NCBI GenBank assembly: GCA_003501385.1
Contig: DNPN01000053.1
Coordinates: forward strand, 1,610 to 33,091
Origin: Rhizobium sp.
GTDB lineage: Bacteria; Pseudomonadota; Alphaproteobacteria; Rhizobiales; Rhizobiaceae
DNA length: 31,482 nucleotides
Reading direction: 5' to 3'
This document shows, one piece after another, positions 1 to 7,682 of the stretch (its first letter is position 1; each line of letters opens with the position of its first letter). The notes beneath the pieces are model-generated. The model had not been told where the DNA came from. It saw only the letters and a list, made by a program, of their open reading frames with translations, and ran no database searches. A program made the translations under genes and the position numbers.

Positions 1-32
1 AACCGGGTTCCACGTTTCCCTGACAAACTCTA
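1..32 (-). repeat. Dispersed repeat, copy 1 (cut by or abutting the window edge)
   Basis: Bases 1-32 match the reverse complement of 20122-20153 at 28 of 32 positions with no gap. The copy lies just downstream of the stop of the minus-strand gene that ends at 48. Both copies have the same orientation relative to the 3' end of their neighbouring gene. A following CTCTAGCATG is also seen at 20214-20223. This looks like a rhizobial intergenic repeat and not a gene-specific element. The true left end cannot be seen. Confidence 0.6.
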
Positions 33-47
33 GCATGTTTGTTGTCA

Positions 48-2048
48 TCAACCGCCATTTTTGGCTGGTCCAAGCGCCGCCCATTCCTTGATCACGTTAT
101 CAAAGATCTGTTTGCCAACAGTGCCCTTATCCAGCGTAATCAACGCGCGGCGACCATTGCGATAGGTCACAGGAATATCCATCCATTCACGATCTTTCAA
201 CAGAGCAACATTGCGCGCCACAACATCCGTGAAGTCGTTGAATGCAATCATGAAGCTGTCATCGATGATCTTGGCAGGAACAGCCACAATCGGATCGCCA
301 CGATCCTGTTCCGTTTGCTTCATGGCAATGCGCTGTACACTATCAATGCCGCCACCCGGGAAAGTCTTCGGCACAGAGAAGACAATCTCCGCCAAATGGC
401 TGGCCGGAAGCGATGCGTCGGTGTTGCGCTTGAAGGTAATCAGCGCCGTCAAACCCTGATCTGGAATTGTAAGCTTGCCCTGAACAACTGGCTGGTTCTT
501 GCCACTGTCATCGGCTTCGCTCTTTTCTTCCCAAACAACATAGCCTTGCATGGTTGCGGGCGTTGTCTCGCCCAGCCGCTCTTCATAAAGATAGGCCTTC
601 TGGCCATTGGCAGGCACGGTGAACGCCTTGGCCGGCGGCGCGCTTGCCGCCGCCGCAGGTGCCCCGGCGTTGGCCGCAACATTCTGCTGGGCCACCGAGC
701 GCCCCTCATTGCCATTGGCGGCAGCGTCAGATGCCCCCCGGTCAACCTCTGTGCCATCGGGCAAAAGCTGCTGGGTAAATTTTTGCCCTGCGGCACCTGC
801 CTGAGCATCACCGCCCGAGGTCGCCGCCTTAACGCCTGCACTCTCGGTGCCATCCGTCTTGGCAGGCTGTGACGCCGTTTGCGGCGCAGGCGGTGTCATG
901 CCTTTCACCAGCGAGGTCAGAAAGTCGCGCTTCACATAGGCTGCATAACCGCCGCCCGCCAGAACAACAACCAACACACCACCGAGAATATAGCGCATCA
1001 CGCCACGAGACGCAGTTTTGCGCGTACCAGACGCTTTTTTCTTACCCTTCTTGAGCACCGCAGACATTTCGTCTTTGGAAACGCCCTGGCGCTTGCCGGT
1101 GTCACTGGTCAGGGTTTTCAGCGAGCCATCAACCGGAACAGGTGTCTTGTTGGTCGTGACAAAATCGTCGAACCAGGCGGGATCTTCCACACTGTCTCCG
1201 CCCAGCGCGCTGATGGGCTGGGGAGGCGTGGTGGCAGCATTGTTGACACCAGTGTTGCGCACAAAGGCATCAAAAGCCCCAAGCGGACCGCTCTCATCGA
1301 TCGGATGGATCTGCGGCATCTCCTGACGGGATCGCTCAACTTTGGGCTCGCTGACTGGCGATCGCCAATCATTTTGGGGCAAGGGTTTTGCAGCCGCTGT
1401 TTCTTCGAGATGTCCGTCCAGCCAGCTATCAATCGCATGACGTGCAGGCGGCGCAACAGGTACTGGCTCTGCCTCTCGCTCTGGCCACGTTGGCTGCTCA
1501 TGGGCAGAATGCAGTGTGCGATCATCCTGCTCGTCGTGTTCAGGCTCATGATGGTCGTGGACATGCTGTTCTGGTGCCCGATACTCCGGCGCTTGCCATG
1601 GCTCAGGCTCCTGATGATAGACAGGTTGCTCTGGCTCATACACCGTATGATGATCTTGCGGCTGATAAGCAGTTGCCACAGCCTCGGGCTCGGGCACAAA
1701 ATGCGTCTCTTCTGCCTCGGCTGAATGATAAGGTTCAGGCTCAGCAGCATGAGGCTCTGGATCAGCTTCGGGCACGGAGGCTTCTTCCGGCTCATAGGCC
1801 GGTTCAACGTCCACATTCTCTTCTACCGCAGGAAGCGCCTCGGCATATTCCGCCTCGACCTCGACGATTGCACCTTCAAGCTTGTCCAGCTGACGGCGCA
1901 ACATCTCCTCTGACGGCTTCGGTGTCATGTTCTCCAGCTGCCGCATCACGGCACCGCGAGCTTTTTCATACACCTTAACGCGCATTTCCGGGGTATTGTT
2001 CGACAGACCGTCAACGGCACGTCGAATAACTGCTACGAAATCTGCCAT
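48..2048 (-). CDS. Large Pro/Glu-rich single-span membrane protein of unknown function
   Basis: This 666-residue protein has no function I can assign. Residues 1-75 form a charged, probably helical conserved-looking N-terminus. Residues 75-200 are low complexity and rich in Glu, Pro, His and Tyr. A Lys/Arg-rich stretch (333-349) precedes one hydrophobic span at about 352-371. An Ala/Gly/Gln-rich linker then leads to a compact C-terminal domain (about 485-660). The topology is likely an acidic N-terminal tail in the cytoplasm and a periplasmic C-terminal domain. The ATG start is preceded by GAGAAAG. It lies downstream of purA on the same strand, an arrangement I recall from rhizobial genomes. 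The layout resembles proteins that tether cytoplasmic partners to the envelope, but that is inference. Confidence 0.85.
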   Translation of the reverse strand: MADFVAVIRRAVDGLSNNTPEMRVKVYEKARGAVMRQLENMTPKPSEEMLRRQLDKLEGAIVEVEAEYAEALPAVEENVDVEPAYEPEEASVPEADPEPHAAEPEPYHSAEAEETHFVPEPEAVATAYQPQDHHTVYEPEQPVYHQEPEPWQAPEYRAPEQHVHDHHEPEHDEQDDRTLHSAHEQPTWPEREAEPVPVAPPARHAIDSWLDGHLEETAAAKPLPQNDWRSPVSEPKVERSRQEMPQIHPIDESGPLGAFDAFVRNTGVNNAATTPPQPISALGGDSVEDPAWFDDFVTTNKTPVPVDGSLKTLTSDTGKRQGVSKDEMSAVLKKGKKKASGTRKTASRGVMRYILGGVLVVVLAGGGYAAYVKRDFLTSLVKGMTPPAPQTASQPAKTDGTESAGVKAATSGGDAQAGAAGQKFTQQLLPDGTEVDRGASDAAANGNEGRSVAQQNVAANAGAPAAAASAPPAKAFTVPANGQKAYLYEERLGETTPATMQGYVVWEEKSEADDSGKNQPVVQGKLTIPDQGLTALITFKRNTDASLPASHLAEIVFSVPKTFPGGGIDSVQRIAMKQTEQDRGDPIVAVPAKIIDDSFMIAFNDFTDVVARNVALLKDREWMDIPVTYRNGRRALITLDKGTVGKQIFDNVIKEWAALGPAKNGG

Positions 2049-2160
2049 CCGTACTTTCTCGTGGTCATCGGCAAGGGCCGAAAGACGATATTGACCCAGT
2101 CCACCTGGCGTCCCTTAACCGAGGACAACCTGAATTCCGGGACGTTCTTATAATACTGAT

Positions 2161-2197
2161 CTCGCATCCGATGGCCTGCCCGGCCCTCAGATGCGAG
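2161..2197 (-). terminator. Hairpin downstream of purA
   Basis: An 8-bp perfect stem (CTCGCATC at 2161-2168 with GATGCGAG at 2190-2197) encloses a second GGCC/GGCC pairing. It lies about 20 bases past the purA stop. On the purA strand no U-run follows, so this is either a weak or Rho-assisted terminator or a processing hairpin before the downstream gene. The rest of 2049-2217 shows nothing else I can name. Confidence 0.45.
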
Positions 2198-2217
2198 AGG
2201 ATAATTAAAATGCGACC

Positions 2218-3516
2218 TTAACCCTCAAATGGATCGGTCACAAGTATCGTATCATCGCGTTCAGGGCTGGTGGACAGCAGCGCAACCGGCGCGCCAATCA
2301 ATTCTTCCACCTGACGCACGTATTTAATCGCCTGCGCAGGTAAATCCGCCCATTTGCGGGCACCCACTGTTGATTCTTTCCAGCCTTCAAGCGTGATATA
2401 CACCGGCTCAACGCGAGCTTGCGCCGCCTGGCTTGCGGGAAGATGATCAATCTGCACGCCATCCAGCATATAGCCAACGCAAATCTTCAATTCATCCAGC
2501 CCGTCCAGCACATCCAGCTTGGTCAGGGCAATGCCGGTGATGCCATTGGTCGCAACTGACTGGCGGACCAAAGCGGCATCAAACCAGCCGCAGCGACGCT
2601 TACGCCCGGTCACTGTGCCGAACTCATGCCCCTTCTCACCCAGGAACTGGCCGATTTCATCGGTCAGCTCTGTCGGGAAAGGACCTTCGCCCACGCGGGT
2701 GGTGTAGGCCTTGGTGATACCGAGAATATAGCCCAGCGCGCCCGGACCCATGCCAGAACCAGCCGCCGCCTGCCCCGCAACCGTATTGGACGAGGTGACG
2801 AAAGGATAAGTGCCGTGATCAATATCGAGCAACGAGCCTTGCGCGCCTTCAAACAGAATGCGGGCACCGCGACGGCGCTCTTTATCCAGCATCAACCAAA
2901 CGGTTTCGCGGAATGGCAGAACCTTGTCAGCCACCGACAAAAGCTCGTCCATGATTGTGGAATGTTCCACTTCCGGCGCGCCAAAACCACGGCGCAGCGC
3001 GTTGTGATGGGGCAGAATGCGGGCAACCTTTTCCGCCAAACCTTCCGGATCGGCCAGATCCATCAGGCGAATGGCGCGACGGCCAACCTTGTCTTCATAG
3101 GCAGGGCCAATGCCGCGGCGCGTGGTGCCAATCTTGGTGCCGCTGTTGGAGGCGGCATCTTCACGCAAGCCGTCCAGCTCACGGTGGAGCGACAAAATCA
3201 GGGTGGCATTGTCGGCAATGCGCAGGTTTTCCGGCGAAACCTTGACGCCTTGCGCGCCCAAACGGCCAATTTCAGCAATCAACGCATGCGGATCCACCAC
3301 CACGCCATTGCCGATCACGGCCATTTTGCCGGGGCGAGCAACGCCAGACGGCAGCAGCGACAGCTTGTAGGACACGCCATCAATCACGAGCGTATGGCCG
3401 GCGTTATGGCCGCCCTGAAAGCGCACAACCACGTCGGCACGCTCAGAGAGCCAGTCGACAATTTTGCCCTTGCCTTCGTCACCCCATTGGGAGCCAACCA
3501 CCACGACGTTCGTCAT
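2218..3516 (-). CDS. purA: Adenylosuccinate synthetase
   Basis: PurA joins IMP and aspartate using GTP to give adenylosuccinate, the first committed step from IMP to AMP, in the cytosol. The start at 3516 gives 432 residues, the usual length. It places the GTP-binding loop GSQWGDEGKGK at 8-18, with catalytic Asp13 and His41 (in GGHNAGHT) at their canonical numbers. The frame stays open for 87 more codons upstream, but that stretch is low-complexity (Cys/Ser/Met repeats) and unlike PurA. An AGGA motif sits upstream of the ATG chosen here. The body carries the expected motifs, including SSNTVAGQAAAGSGMGP and GRKRRCGWFDA. The leader is structured (see the hairpins and tandem repeat at 3532-3664), which suggests regulation before or at translation initiation. 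Confidence 0.97.
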   Translation of the reverse strand: MTNVVVVGSQWGDEGKGKIVDWLSERADVVVRFQGGHNAGHTLVIDGVSYKLSLLPSGVARPGKMAVIGNGVVVDPHALIAEIGRLGAQGVKVSPENLRIADNATLILSLHRELDGLREDAASNSGTKIGTTRRGIGPAYEDKVGRRAIRLMDLADPEGLAEKVARILPHHNALRRGFGAPEVEHSTIMDELLSVADKVLPFRETVWLMLDKERRRGARILFEGAQGSLLDIDHGTYPFVTSSNTVAGQAAAGSGMGPGALGYILGITKAYTTRVGEGPFPTELTDEIGQFLGEKGHEFGTVTGRKRRCGWFDAALVRQSVATNGITGIALTKLDVLDGLDELKICVGYMLDGVQIDHLPASQAAQARVEPVYITLEGWKESTVGARKWADLPAQAIKYVRQVEELIGAPVALLSTSPERDDTILVTDPFEG

Positions 3517-3531
3517 TTCTTCATCCTGTCC

Positions 3532-3547
3532 TTGCGCTGGAGCGCAA
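3532..3547 (-). promoter_or_regulatory. purA leader hairpin 1, next to the ribosome binding site
   Basis: TTGCGC (3532-3537) pairs perfectly with GCGCAA (3542-3547) around a 4-base loop. On the purA transcript it ends just upstream of the Shine-Dalgarno region (3517-3530), so it could affect ribosome access or act as a 5' stability hairpin. The structure is seen in sequence; the function is inferred. Confidence 0.4.
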
Positions 3548-3556
3548 ACAATAGCC

Positions 3557-3572
3557 TTTGCGCTTGCGCAAA
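3557..3572 (-). promoter_or_regulatory. purA leader hairpin 2
   Basis: TTTGCG (3557-3562) pairs with CGCAAA (3567-3572) around CTTG. It lies 9 bases from hairpin 1 and shares the TTGCGC core, so the two arms could also pair alternatively with each other. On the purA strand a T-run precedes the hairpin and none follows it, so it is not a classical terminator. Confidence 0.35.
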
Positions 3573-3622
3573 AAAATAACCTTGCGCCTGCACGCACACT
3601 GAAACAAACCACGCTGACACGC

Positions 3623-3664
3623 GAAGTGCAACACTTGCGCATTGAAGTGCAGCACTGGCGCATT
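3623..3664. repeat. Two tandem 21-bp repeats upstream of purA
   Basis: Units at 3623-3643 and 3644-3664 match at 19 of 21 bases. On the purA strand each holds a small palindrome (AGTGCTGCACT in one, AAGTGTTGCACTT in the other). The 21-bp period equals two helical turns, so the centres lie on the same DNA face, as expected for a pair of operator sites. The remainder of the 331-bp gap 3517-3847 holds only the two leader hairpins and a small TTTTGC/GCAAAA hairpin at 3770-3784. Confidence 0.5.
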
Positions 3665-3847
3665 GACGGGCGAACACCAGCCCCGGCGCTGATCGCGCCG
3701 TGCCAAACCCGCGCATCTATACTTCTTTGTTTTGCGGAAAGCGACCCGTTTGTGGTGGTAAATCTGGCTTTTTGCATGGCAAAACCTTAAGGGGTGACAG
3801 CCATTCAAAAAAAATTATTCATCCAATCGCCGACACAAGGAAATGCC

Positions 3848-4744
3848 ATGCAAATCAGAGCTTACATCTACCTGATGCTCACCACCTTCCTGTGGGGTGG
3901 CAATGCCGTGGCGGGAAAGCTGGCTGTGGGCCATATCAGCCCGATGATGCTCAATGCCGGTCGCTGGACTCTGGCGCTGGGCATACTGCTGTGTGTGTCC
4001 ATGGAGCAATTGAGAGCGGATTGGCCAGTGATTCGGCGCAATTGGCCCCTTCTGCTGACCTTGGGCGCGATTGGCTATACCGGGTTTAACGGCTTTCTCT
4101 ATTCGGCCCTGAAATATACCAGCGCGGTCAATGGCGCGATTGAGCAGGGCGGCATCCCGGTGCTGATCTTTCTGCTGAATTTCCTGCTGTTTCGCATTGC
4201 CGCATCTACAGTGCAGATCCTGGGCTTTGTCATCAGCTTTATCGGGGTGGCGCTCACCGCCGGTCATGGCGACCTTAGCGCCCTGCTGGCACTACGGCTG
4301 AATTTGGGGGATGGGTTGATGATGCTCGCCGTGCTGTCCTATGCGATCTTCACCATCGCCCTGCGCTGGAAGCCGGCTTTGCACTGGAAAAGCATGATGG
4401 CGTCCCTGTCGTTTGGGGCCGTGCTCGCCACATTTCCGCTGGTGGCCTGGGAAAAGGCCAATGGCAGCCTGATCCTGCCCGATGCAATGGGCTTTGCACT
4501 CATTGCGTTTTGCGGCCTGCTGCCCTCGCTGGTATCGCAGACGCTTTACATTGCTGGAATCACGATGATCGGAGCCAATCGGGCCGGATTGTTTATCAAT
4601 CTCGTGCCGGTTTTCGGCACATTGCTGTCCATCGCCGTGGTGGGAGAACGGCTGGAAGGCTTTCATATTCTGGCGCTGGTTCTGGTGCTGGGCGGCATTG
4701 CCCTGGCAGAATGGGGCAAGCCCCAGGCGCTGCCCGCAACCTGA
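3848..4744 (+). CDS. EamA/DMT-superfamily transporter
   Basis: This is a 298-residue inner-membrane protein of the drug/metabolite transporter superfamily, which usually exports small metabolites. It shows two EamA halves, each about five hydrophobic helices. The first begins at the N-terminus with a segment including FLWGGNAVAGK, a family hallmark. The second half carries the mirrored PVFGTLLSIAVVGERL segment near the C-terminus, typical of the repeat end. The frame opens at 3794, but AAGGAA at 3837-3842 supports the ATG at 3848, which also removes a hydrophilic leader unlike the family. It is divergent from purA, so its promoter lies in the purA leader gap. The substrate cannot be read from sequence. 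Confidence 0.9.
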   Translation: MQIRAYIYLMLTTFLWGGNAVAGKLAVGHISPMMLNAGRWTLALGILLCVSMEQLRADWPVIRRNWPLLLTLGAIGYTGFNGFLYSALKYTSAVNGAIEQGGIPVLIFLLNFLLFRIAASTVQILGFVISFIGVALTAGHGDLSALLALRLNLGDGLMMLAVLSYAIFTIALRWKPALHWKSMMASLSFGAVLATFPLVAWEKANGSLILPDAMGFALIAFCGLLPSLVSQTLYIAGITMIGANRAGLFINLVPVFGTLLSIAVVGERLEGFHILALVLVLGGIALAEWGKPQALPAT

Positions 4745-4746
4745 TA

Positions 4747-5526
4747 TCAAATCAGGTTGGCTTGCCCACCCGCAATGCGCACCACGCTGAGGTGGCCGGA
4801 GGCATAAGCAGCGGTATCCACGCCAATGCGGTTTTTGCCAAAAGTCACCGTGTCTGTTGGTGTGTGACCATGCACCACCGTGTAAGGCATTTCCGGCCCC
4901 CGGCTCAAAAACGGCTCCCGGATCCACATCAGGTCTTCGTCGGTTTGAGCATCCAGCGCTGTGCCGGGCTTGACCCCTGCATGCACGAACAGAAATTGCC
5001 CCACCTTGAGCATCACCGGCAAGGATTTGAACCACTGATAATGTGCTGCCGGGACAGCTTCGGCCAAAAGCGCGGAAAGGCCGGAAAAGCCCCCTGCTTT
5101 TTGCAGGGACTGATCAATATCCATGCCGTAGGAGTAAAGGGTTGCGGCAGCACCAAAATCCAGCCAGCGACGGCCAGCGGATGGATCTTCCAGAAACTGG
5201 CAAAACGCATCATCATGATTGCCGCACAATGCCACCCGTTCGATCTGCGGTGCCAGCGGCCGCATCAAATGCTGCACCACCTGACGCGACGATGGGCCAC
5301 GATCAACATAATCGCCCAGCATGACAATCAGTTTATTGCCTTCAAAGCTGGCGGCATCTTGCAAAATCCGACATTCGGCATTCAGCAGTTCAATGTAGGA
5401 ACCATGAACATCGCCGATGGCATAGATGGCCGAGAAGGCTTCCGGATCGAAATCCAGCCGAGAGCGCACAGTGACCACATCACCTTCCGATCCGGTATCC
5501 AGAATTCTACGCCACAACTTAATCAT
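4747..5526 (-). CDS. Metallophosphoesterase, PP2A-like serine/threonine phosphatase type
   Basis: This protein has the calcineurin-like fold that binds two metal ions. Motifs appear in order: GDVHG (38-42), GDYVDRG (71-77), GNHD (102-105), a later HAGV and HGHTP (219-223). Together these supply the usual metal ligands of PPP-type phosphatases. Bacterial relatives dephosphorylate proteins or small molecules such as diadenosine tetraphosphate. The closest pattern here is the small bacterial Ser/Thr phosphatase group. I chose the ATG at 5526 (259 residues, GGGTGG upstream). The frame can begin at 5583, adding 19 residues of doubtful value. It converges on the EamA gene with only 2 bases between stops. 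Confidence 0.9.
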   Translation of the reverse strand: MIKLWRRILDTGSEGDVVTVRSRLDFDPEAFSAIYAIGDVHGSYIELLNAECRILQDAASFEGNKLIVMLGDYVDRGPSSRQVVQHLMRPLAPQIERVALCGNHDDAFCQFLEDPSAGRRWLDFGAAATLYSYGMDIDQSLQKAGGFSGLSALLAEAVPAAHYQWFKSLPVMLKVGQFLFVHAGVKPGTALDAQTDEDLMWIREPFLSRGPEMPYTVVHGHTPTDTVTFGKNRIGVDTAAYASGHLSVVRIAGGQANLI

Positions 5527-5661
5527 ACGCCACCCAGCTTCCATACCTGTTTTACGCTGGTTGACGCGGTTTCTCAAGAACACAACCGCACAGATGGCGC
5601 TTACCTTTTATTAAGGTTAATGCTGTTGCGGCAGAGTCGTGGCTCCGTCCTCTTTTCAGCA

Positions 5662-5688
5662 GCATAGTGTGCACAAATTGATGCTTTT
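5662..5688 (+). promoter_or_regulatory. Candidate LysR-type operator upstream of the creatininase-family gene
   Basis: The segment runs GCAT, then TGTGCAC, then AAATTGATGCTTTT. It aligns with 7572-7601, upstream of the ABC transporter operon, sharing GCAT, TGYGCAC and an exact 11-mer TTGATGCTTTT, with small gaps. It lies 54 bases before the ATG at 5742. Two copies facing two genes that flank one LysR gene point to a shared binding site. This is inferred from alignment by eye. Confidence 0.5.
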
Positions 5689-5741
5689 ACGCGCGTGGTT
5701 GCGGCTCTACGGTGCTCCCAACGCAGATTGAGGACCCTCCC

Positions 5742-6542
5742 ATGGCAAAACCTTTTTATTGGAACGAGCTGAACACCCATGATTTTGCGGCGCTGTCCAA
5801 GGATAGCACCATTGCCATTTTGCCGATTGCCTCGACCGAGCAGCACGGGCCGCATCTGCCAATCGCCACCGATGTGGCCATTGCCAATGGCATGTTAAAC
5901 GAGCTGAAAAACCAGCGCACCGATGATCTGGATTTTCTGGTGCTGCCTACCCAGGAAATCGGCAAGGCCAATGAGCATATCTATGGCCCAGGCACGCTGT
6001 CGCTGGGCGCGGATATTCTCATTCCCGCCTGGACCGCGATTGGCGGCAAGGTCGCAGAAGCGGGCCTTCGCAAGCTGGTGATTGTCAATTCCCATGGCGG
6101 CAATCTCGACATCATGAATATTGTCGCGCGCGAAATGCGCGTGCGCTTCAATATGGCCGTGGTGGCCACCCAATGGGCGCGGTTTGGCCACCCCGACGGG
6201 ATGATTTCAGAGCATGAAGCCAAATACGGCATTCATGGTGGCGAAGTGGAAACCTCGCTGATGCTGCATTTCCGCCCCGATCTGGTGCGGATGGACAAGG
6301 CCGAAAACTTTGTCTCCAAGGCCGAATGGATGCGCGAGCGCTCGGAATTCCTCGGCCCCACCCCGCCGCACACGCTGGCATGGATAGCCCATGACCTGAA
6401 CCCGCATGGTGTGGTAGGTGATGCCTCGAAAGGCACAGCGGAAAAGGGAGAAGCCATTTGCCGCCATCAGGTGGCAAAGTTTGTGCAGTTGCTGCGCGAT
6501 CTGCGCGACTATCCCCTGTCTGCGCTTTATTCCCCATCCTGA
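5742..6542 (+). CDS. Creatininase-family amidohydrolase
   Basis: This 266-residue metal-dependent hydrolase is of the creatininase family (creatinine amidohydrolase, formamide and cyclic amide hydrolases). Metal-binding residues are visible: STEQHGPHLP (Glu33, His35), Asp44, NSHGGN (His118), and HGGEVETS (Glu168). True creatininase has a second acidic ligand two residues after the His; here that position is Gly120, as in other branches of the family. It is therefore probably not creatininase itself. It likely opens a cyclic amide or removes an amide or formyl group. The ATG at 5742 has GAGGA upstream and removes an unlike leader. The 3' end overlaps the convergent LysR gene by 16 bases. The shared promoter element links it to the downstream transporter operon. 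Confidence 0.88.
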   Translation: MAKPFYWNELNTHDFAALSKDSTIAILPIASTEQHGPHLPIATDVAIANGMLNELKNQRTDDLDFLVLPTQEIGKANEHIYGPGTLSLGADILIPAWTAIGGKVAEAGLRKLVIVNSHGGNLDIMNIVAREMRVRFNMAVVATQWARFGHPDGMISEHEAKYGIHGGEVETSLMLHFRPDLVRMDKAENFVSKAEWMRERSEFLGPTPPHTLAWIAHDLNPHGVVGDASKGTAEKGEAICRHQVAKFVQLLRDLRDYPLSALYSPS

Positions 6543-7498
6543 AAACGATCCAGCGGCACTTTACTGGTGGGCAGAAAACCCTTGCCTTGCAATTCTGCCA
6601 CCAGTGCCAAAATCTCCTGCATCAGATATTCGACAAACAGGCTGGTGGCCGCATCCAGAGGCGCGCGGGCGCGGGTAAACAGTTTCATCGGCTGATGGCG
6701 CACATGCGGCTCGCTCAAAGGGCGAAACACCAGCTCACCCCGACGGCATTCCGCCACAACGTCCAGCGGATTGAGCAGGGTGACCGCCGTGCCGCATTTG
6801 ACCAACTGCTTGAGCAGTTCCGAGGCATTGGTTTCCAAAAGCGGCTCGATCGGCAAAGGTATCTGCGCAAGGGCCAGATTGATGACATTGCGCAGGCTGG
6901 TACCCGGCTCCGCCAGCACCAGTTTTTCCTGCACCACATCCGCCAGATCCACCGGCCCATCTGTGTGCGCCAACCGATGCCCTGGCGGCAACACCGCCCC
7001 CACCGGAATATCAAAATTGGCCAGCGTGCGAATACCGGGCGTGGCGACAATATTGAAGCCAAGACCAATATCCACCTCCCCGGTCAGCACCGGGTTCAGG
7101 GTCGTTGTGCCGCTATCATTGCGCACATGCACCTTGATGCGTGGATGCGCGGCCAGAAACCTTGCAATAATTTCCGGCAGCGGTCCCGATGCCAGCCCCA
7201 CCGTGGTGACCAGCGACACTTTCCCCGCCTGCGGGGTTTTGAGGCTGCGAATGCGCGCTTCCAGCCGCTCATAGCCCTTCAGCACCTCGCGGATATGCTC
7301 CACACACAATTCACCTGCCGCCGTCAGCCGCAGGCCACGGGGCAAGCGCTCGAAAATCGGCGCACCAAACTCTTCCTCCAAGGCAAGAATTTGGCGATTG
7401 ACGGCTGATGATGCAACGTTAAGGCGACTTGCCGCCTTGCGTATTGAGCCACATCTGGCAATCTCATCAATGTAATACAGCTTTCTGGAATGCAACAT
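6527..7498 (-). CDS. LysR-family transcriptional regulator
   Basis: The protein has 323 residues from the ATG at 7498. The N-terminal winged helix-turn-helix lies at about 1-62, with helix-turn-helix core SIRKAASRLNVASSAVNRQI and the following LEEEFGAPIFERLPRGLRLT. The rest is a periplasmic-binding-like effector domain. The frame can be read further upstream, but LysR proteins normally begin near this Met. It is transcribed divergently from the ABC transporter operon, the classic arrangement for LysR control of the neighbouring operon, and converges on the creatininase-family gene. I infer that it senses the transported compound or a breakdown product and acts at the shared element at 7572-7601 and 5662-5688. 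Confidence 0.92.
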   Translation of the reverse strand: MLHSRKLYYIDEIARCGSIRKAASRLNVASSAVNRQILALEEEFGAPIFERLPRGLRLTAAGELCVEHIREVLKGYERLEARIRSLKTPQAGKVSLVTTVGLASGPLPEIIARFLAAHPRIKVHVRNDSGTTTLNPVLTGEVDIGLGFNIVATPGIRTLANFDIPVGAVLPPGHRLAHTDGPVDLADVVQEKLVLAEPGTSLRNVINLALAQIPLPIEPLLETNASELLKQLVKCGTAVTLLNPLDVVAECRRGELVFRPLSEPHVRHQPMKLFTRARAPLDAATSLFVEYLMQEILALVAELQGKGFLPTSKVPLDRFQDGE

Positions 7499-7571
7499 CA
7501 GAGAAACGCCCGTCCATTTTTTGAGCAGCTTGACCATCAATGCAGCAGATAAGGCAAGCGCTGCTATAAAG

Positions 7572-7601
7572 GCATCAATGCGCACGAAATTTGATGCTTT
7601 T
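7572..7601. promoter_or_regulatory. Candidate LysR operator in the divergent promoter region
   Basis: GCATCAA (7572-7578) is a perfect inverted repeat of TTGATGC (7591-7597), with a 12-base spacer. It overlaps a second small inverted repeat, TTTGA/TCAAA (7590-7605). It lies between the LysR start (7498) and the binding-protein start (7683). A repeated GGCAAGCGCT is also present at 7553 and 7612. The element recurs upstream of the creatininase-family gene. The repeats are direct observations; the LysR role is inferred. Confidence 0.55.
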
Positions 7602-7682
7602 CAAAGCGCATGGCAAGCGCTCAAATGCAAAAAACGCCAACCATGAGCAATGCTCCATCGGGGCCTGAGGGGAAAGATCAGC

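Noticed and set aside
3517..3777. In-frame 87-codon extension at the purA N-terminus
   Set aside because: The extra residues are low complexity and unlike PurA. The internal ATG at 3516 has a ribosome binding site and restores canonical residue numbers (Asp13, His41).
5742..6542. True creatininase (creatinine to creatine)
   Set aside because: The second acidic ligand after the metal-binding His is replaced by Gly, and no creatinase or sarcosine oxidase gene is present.
6458..7408. 316-codon open frame antisense to the LysR gene
   Set aside because: Composition is rich in Arg, Gln and His with no recognisable motif, and it mirrors a well-supported LysR gene.
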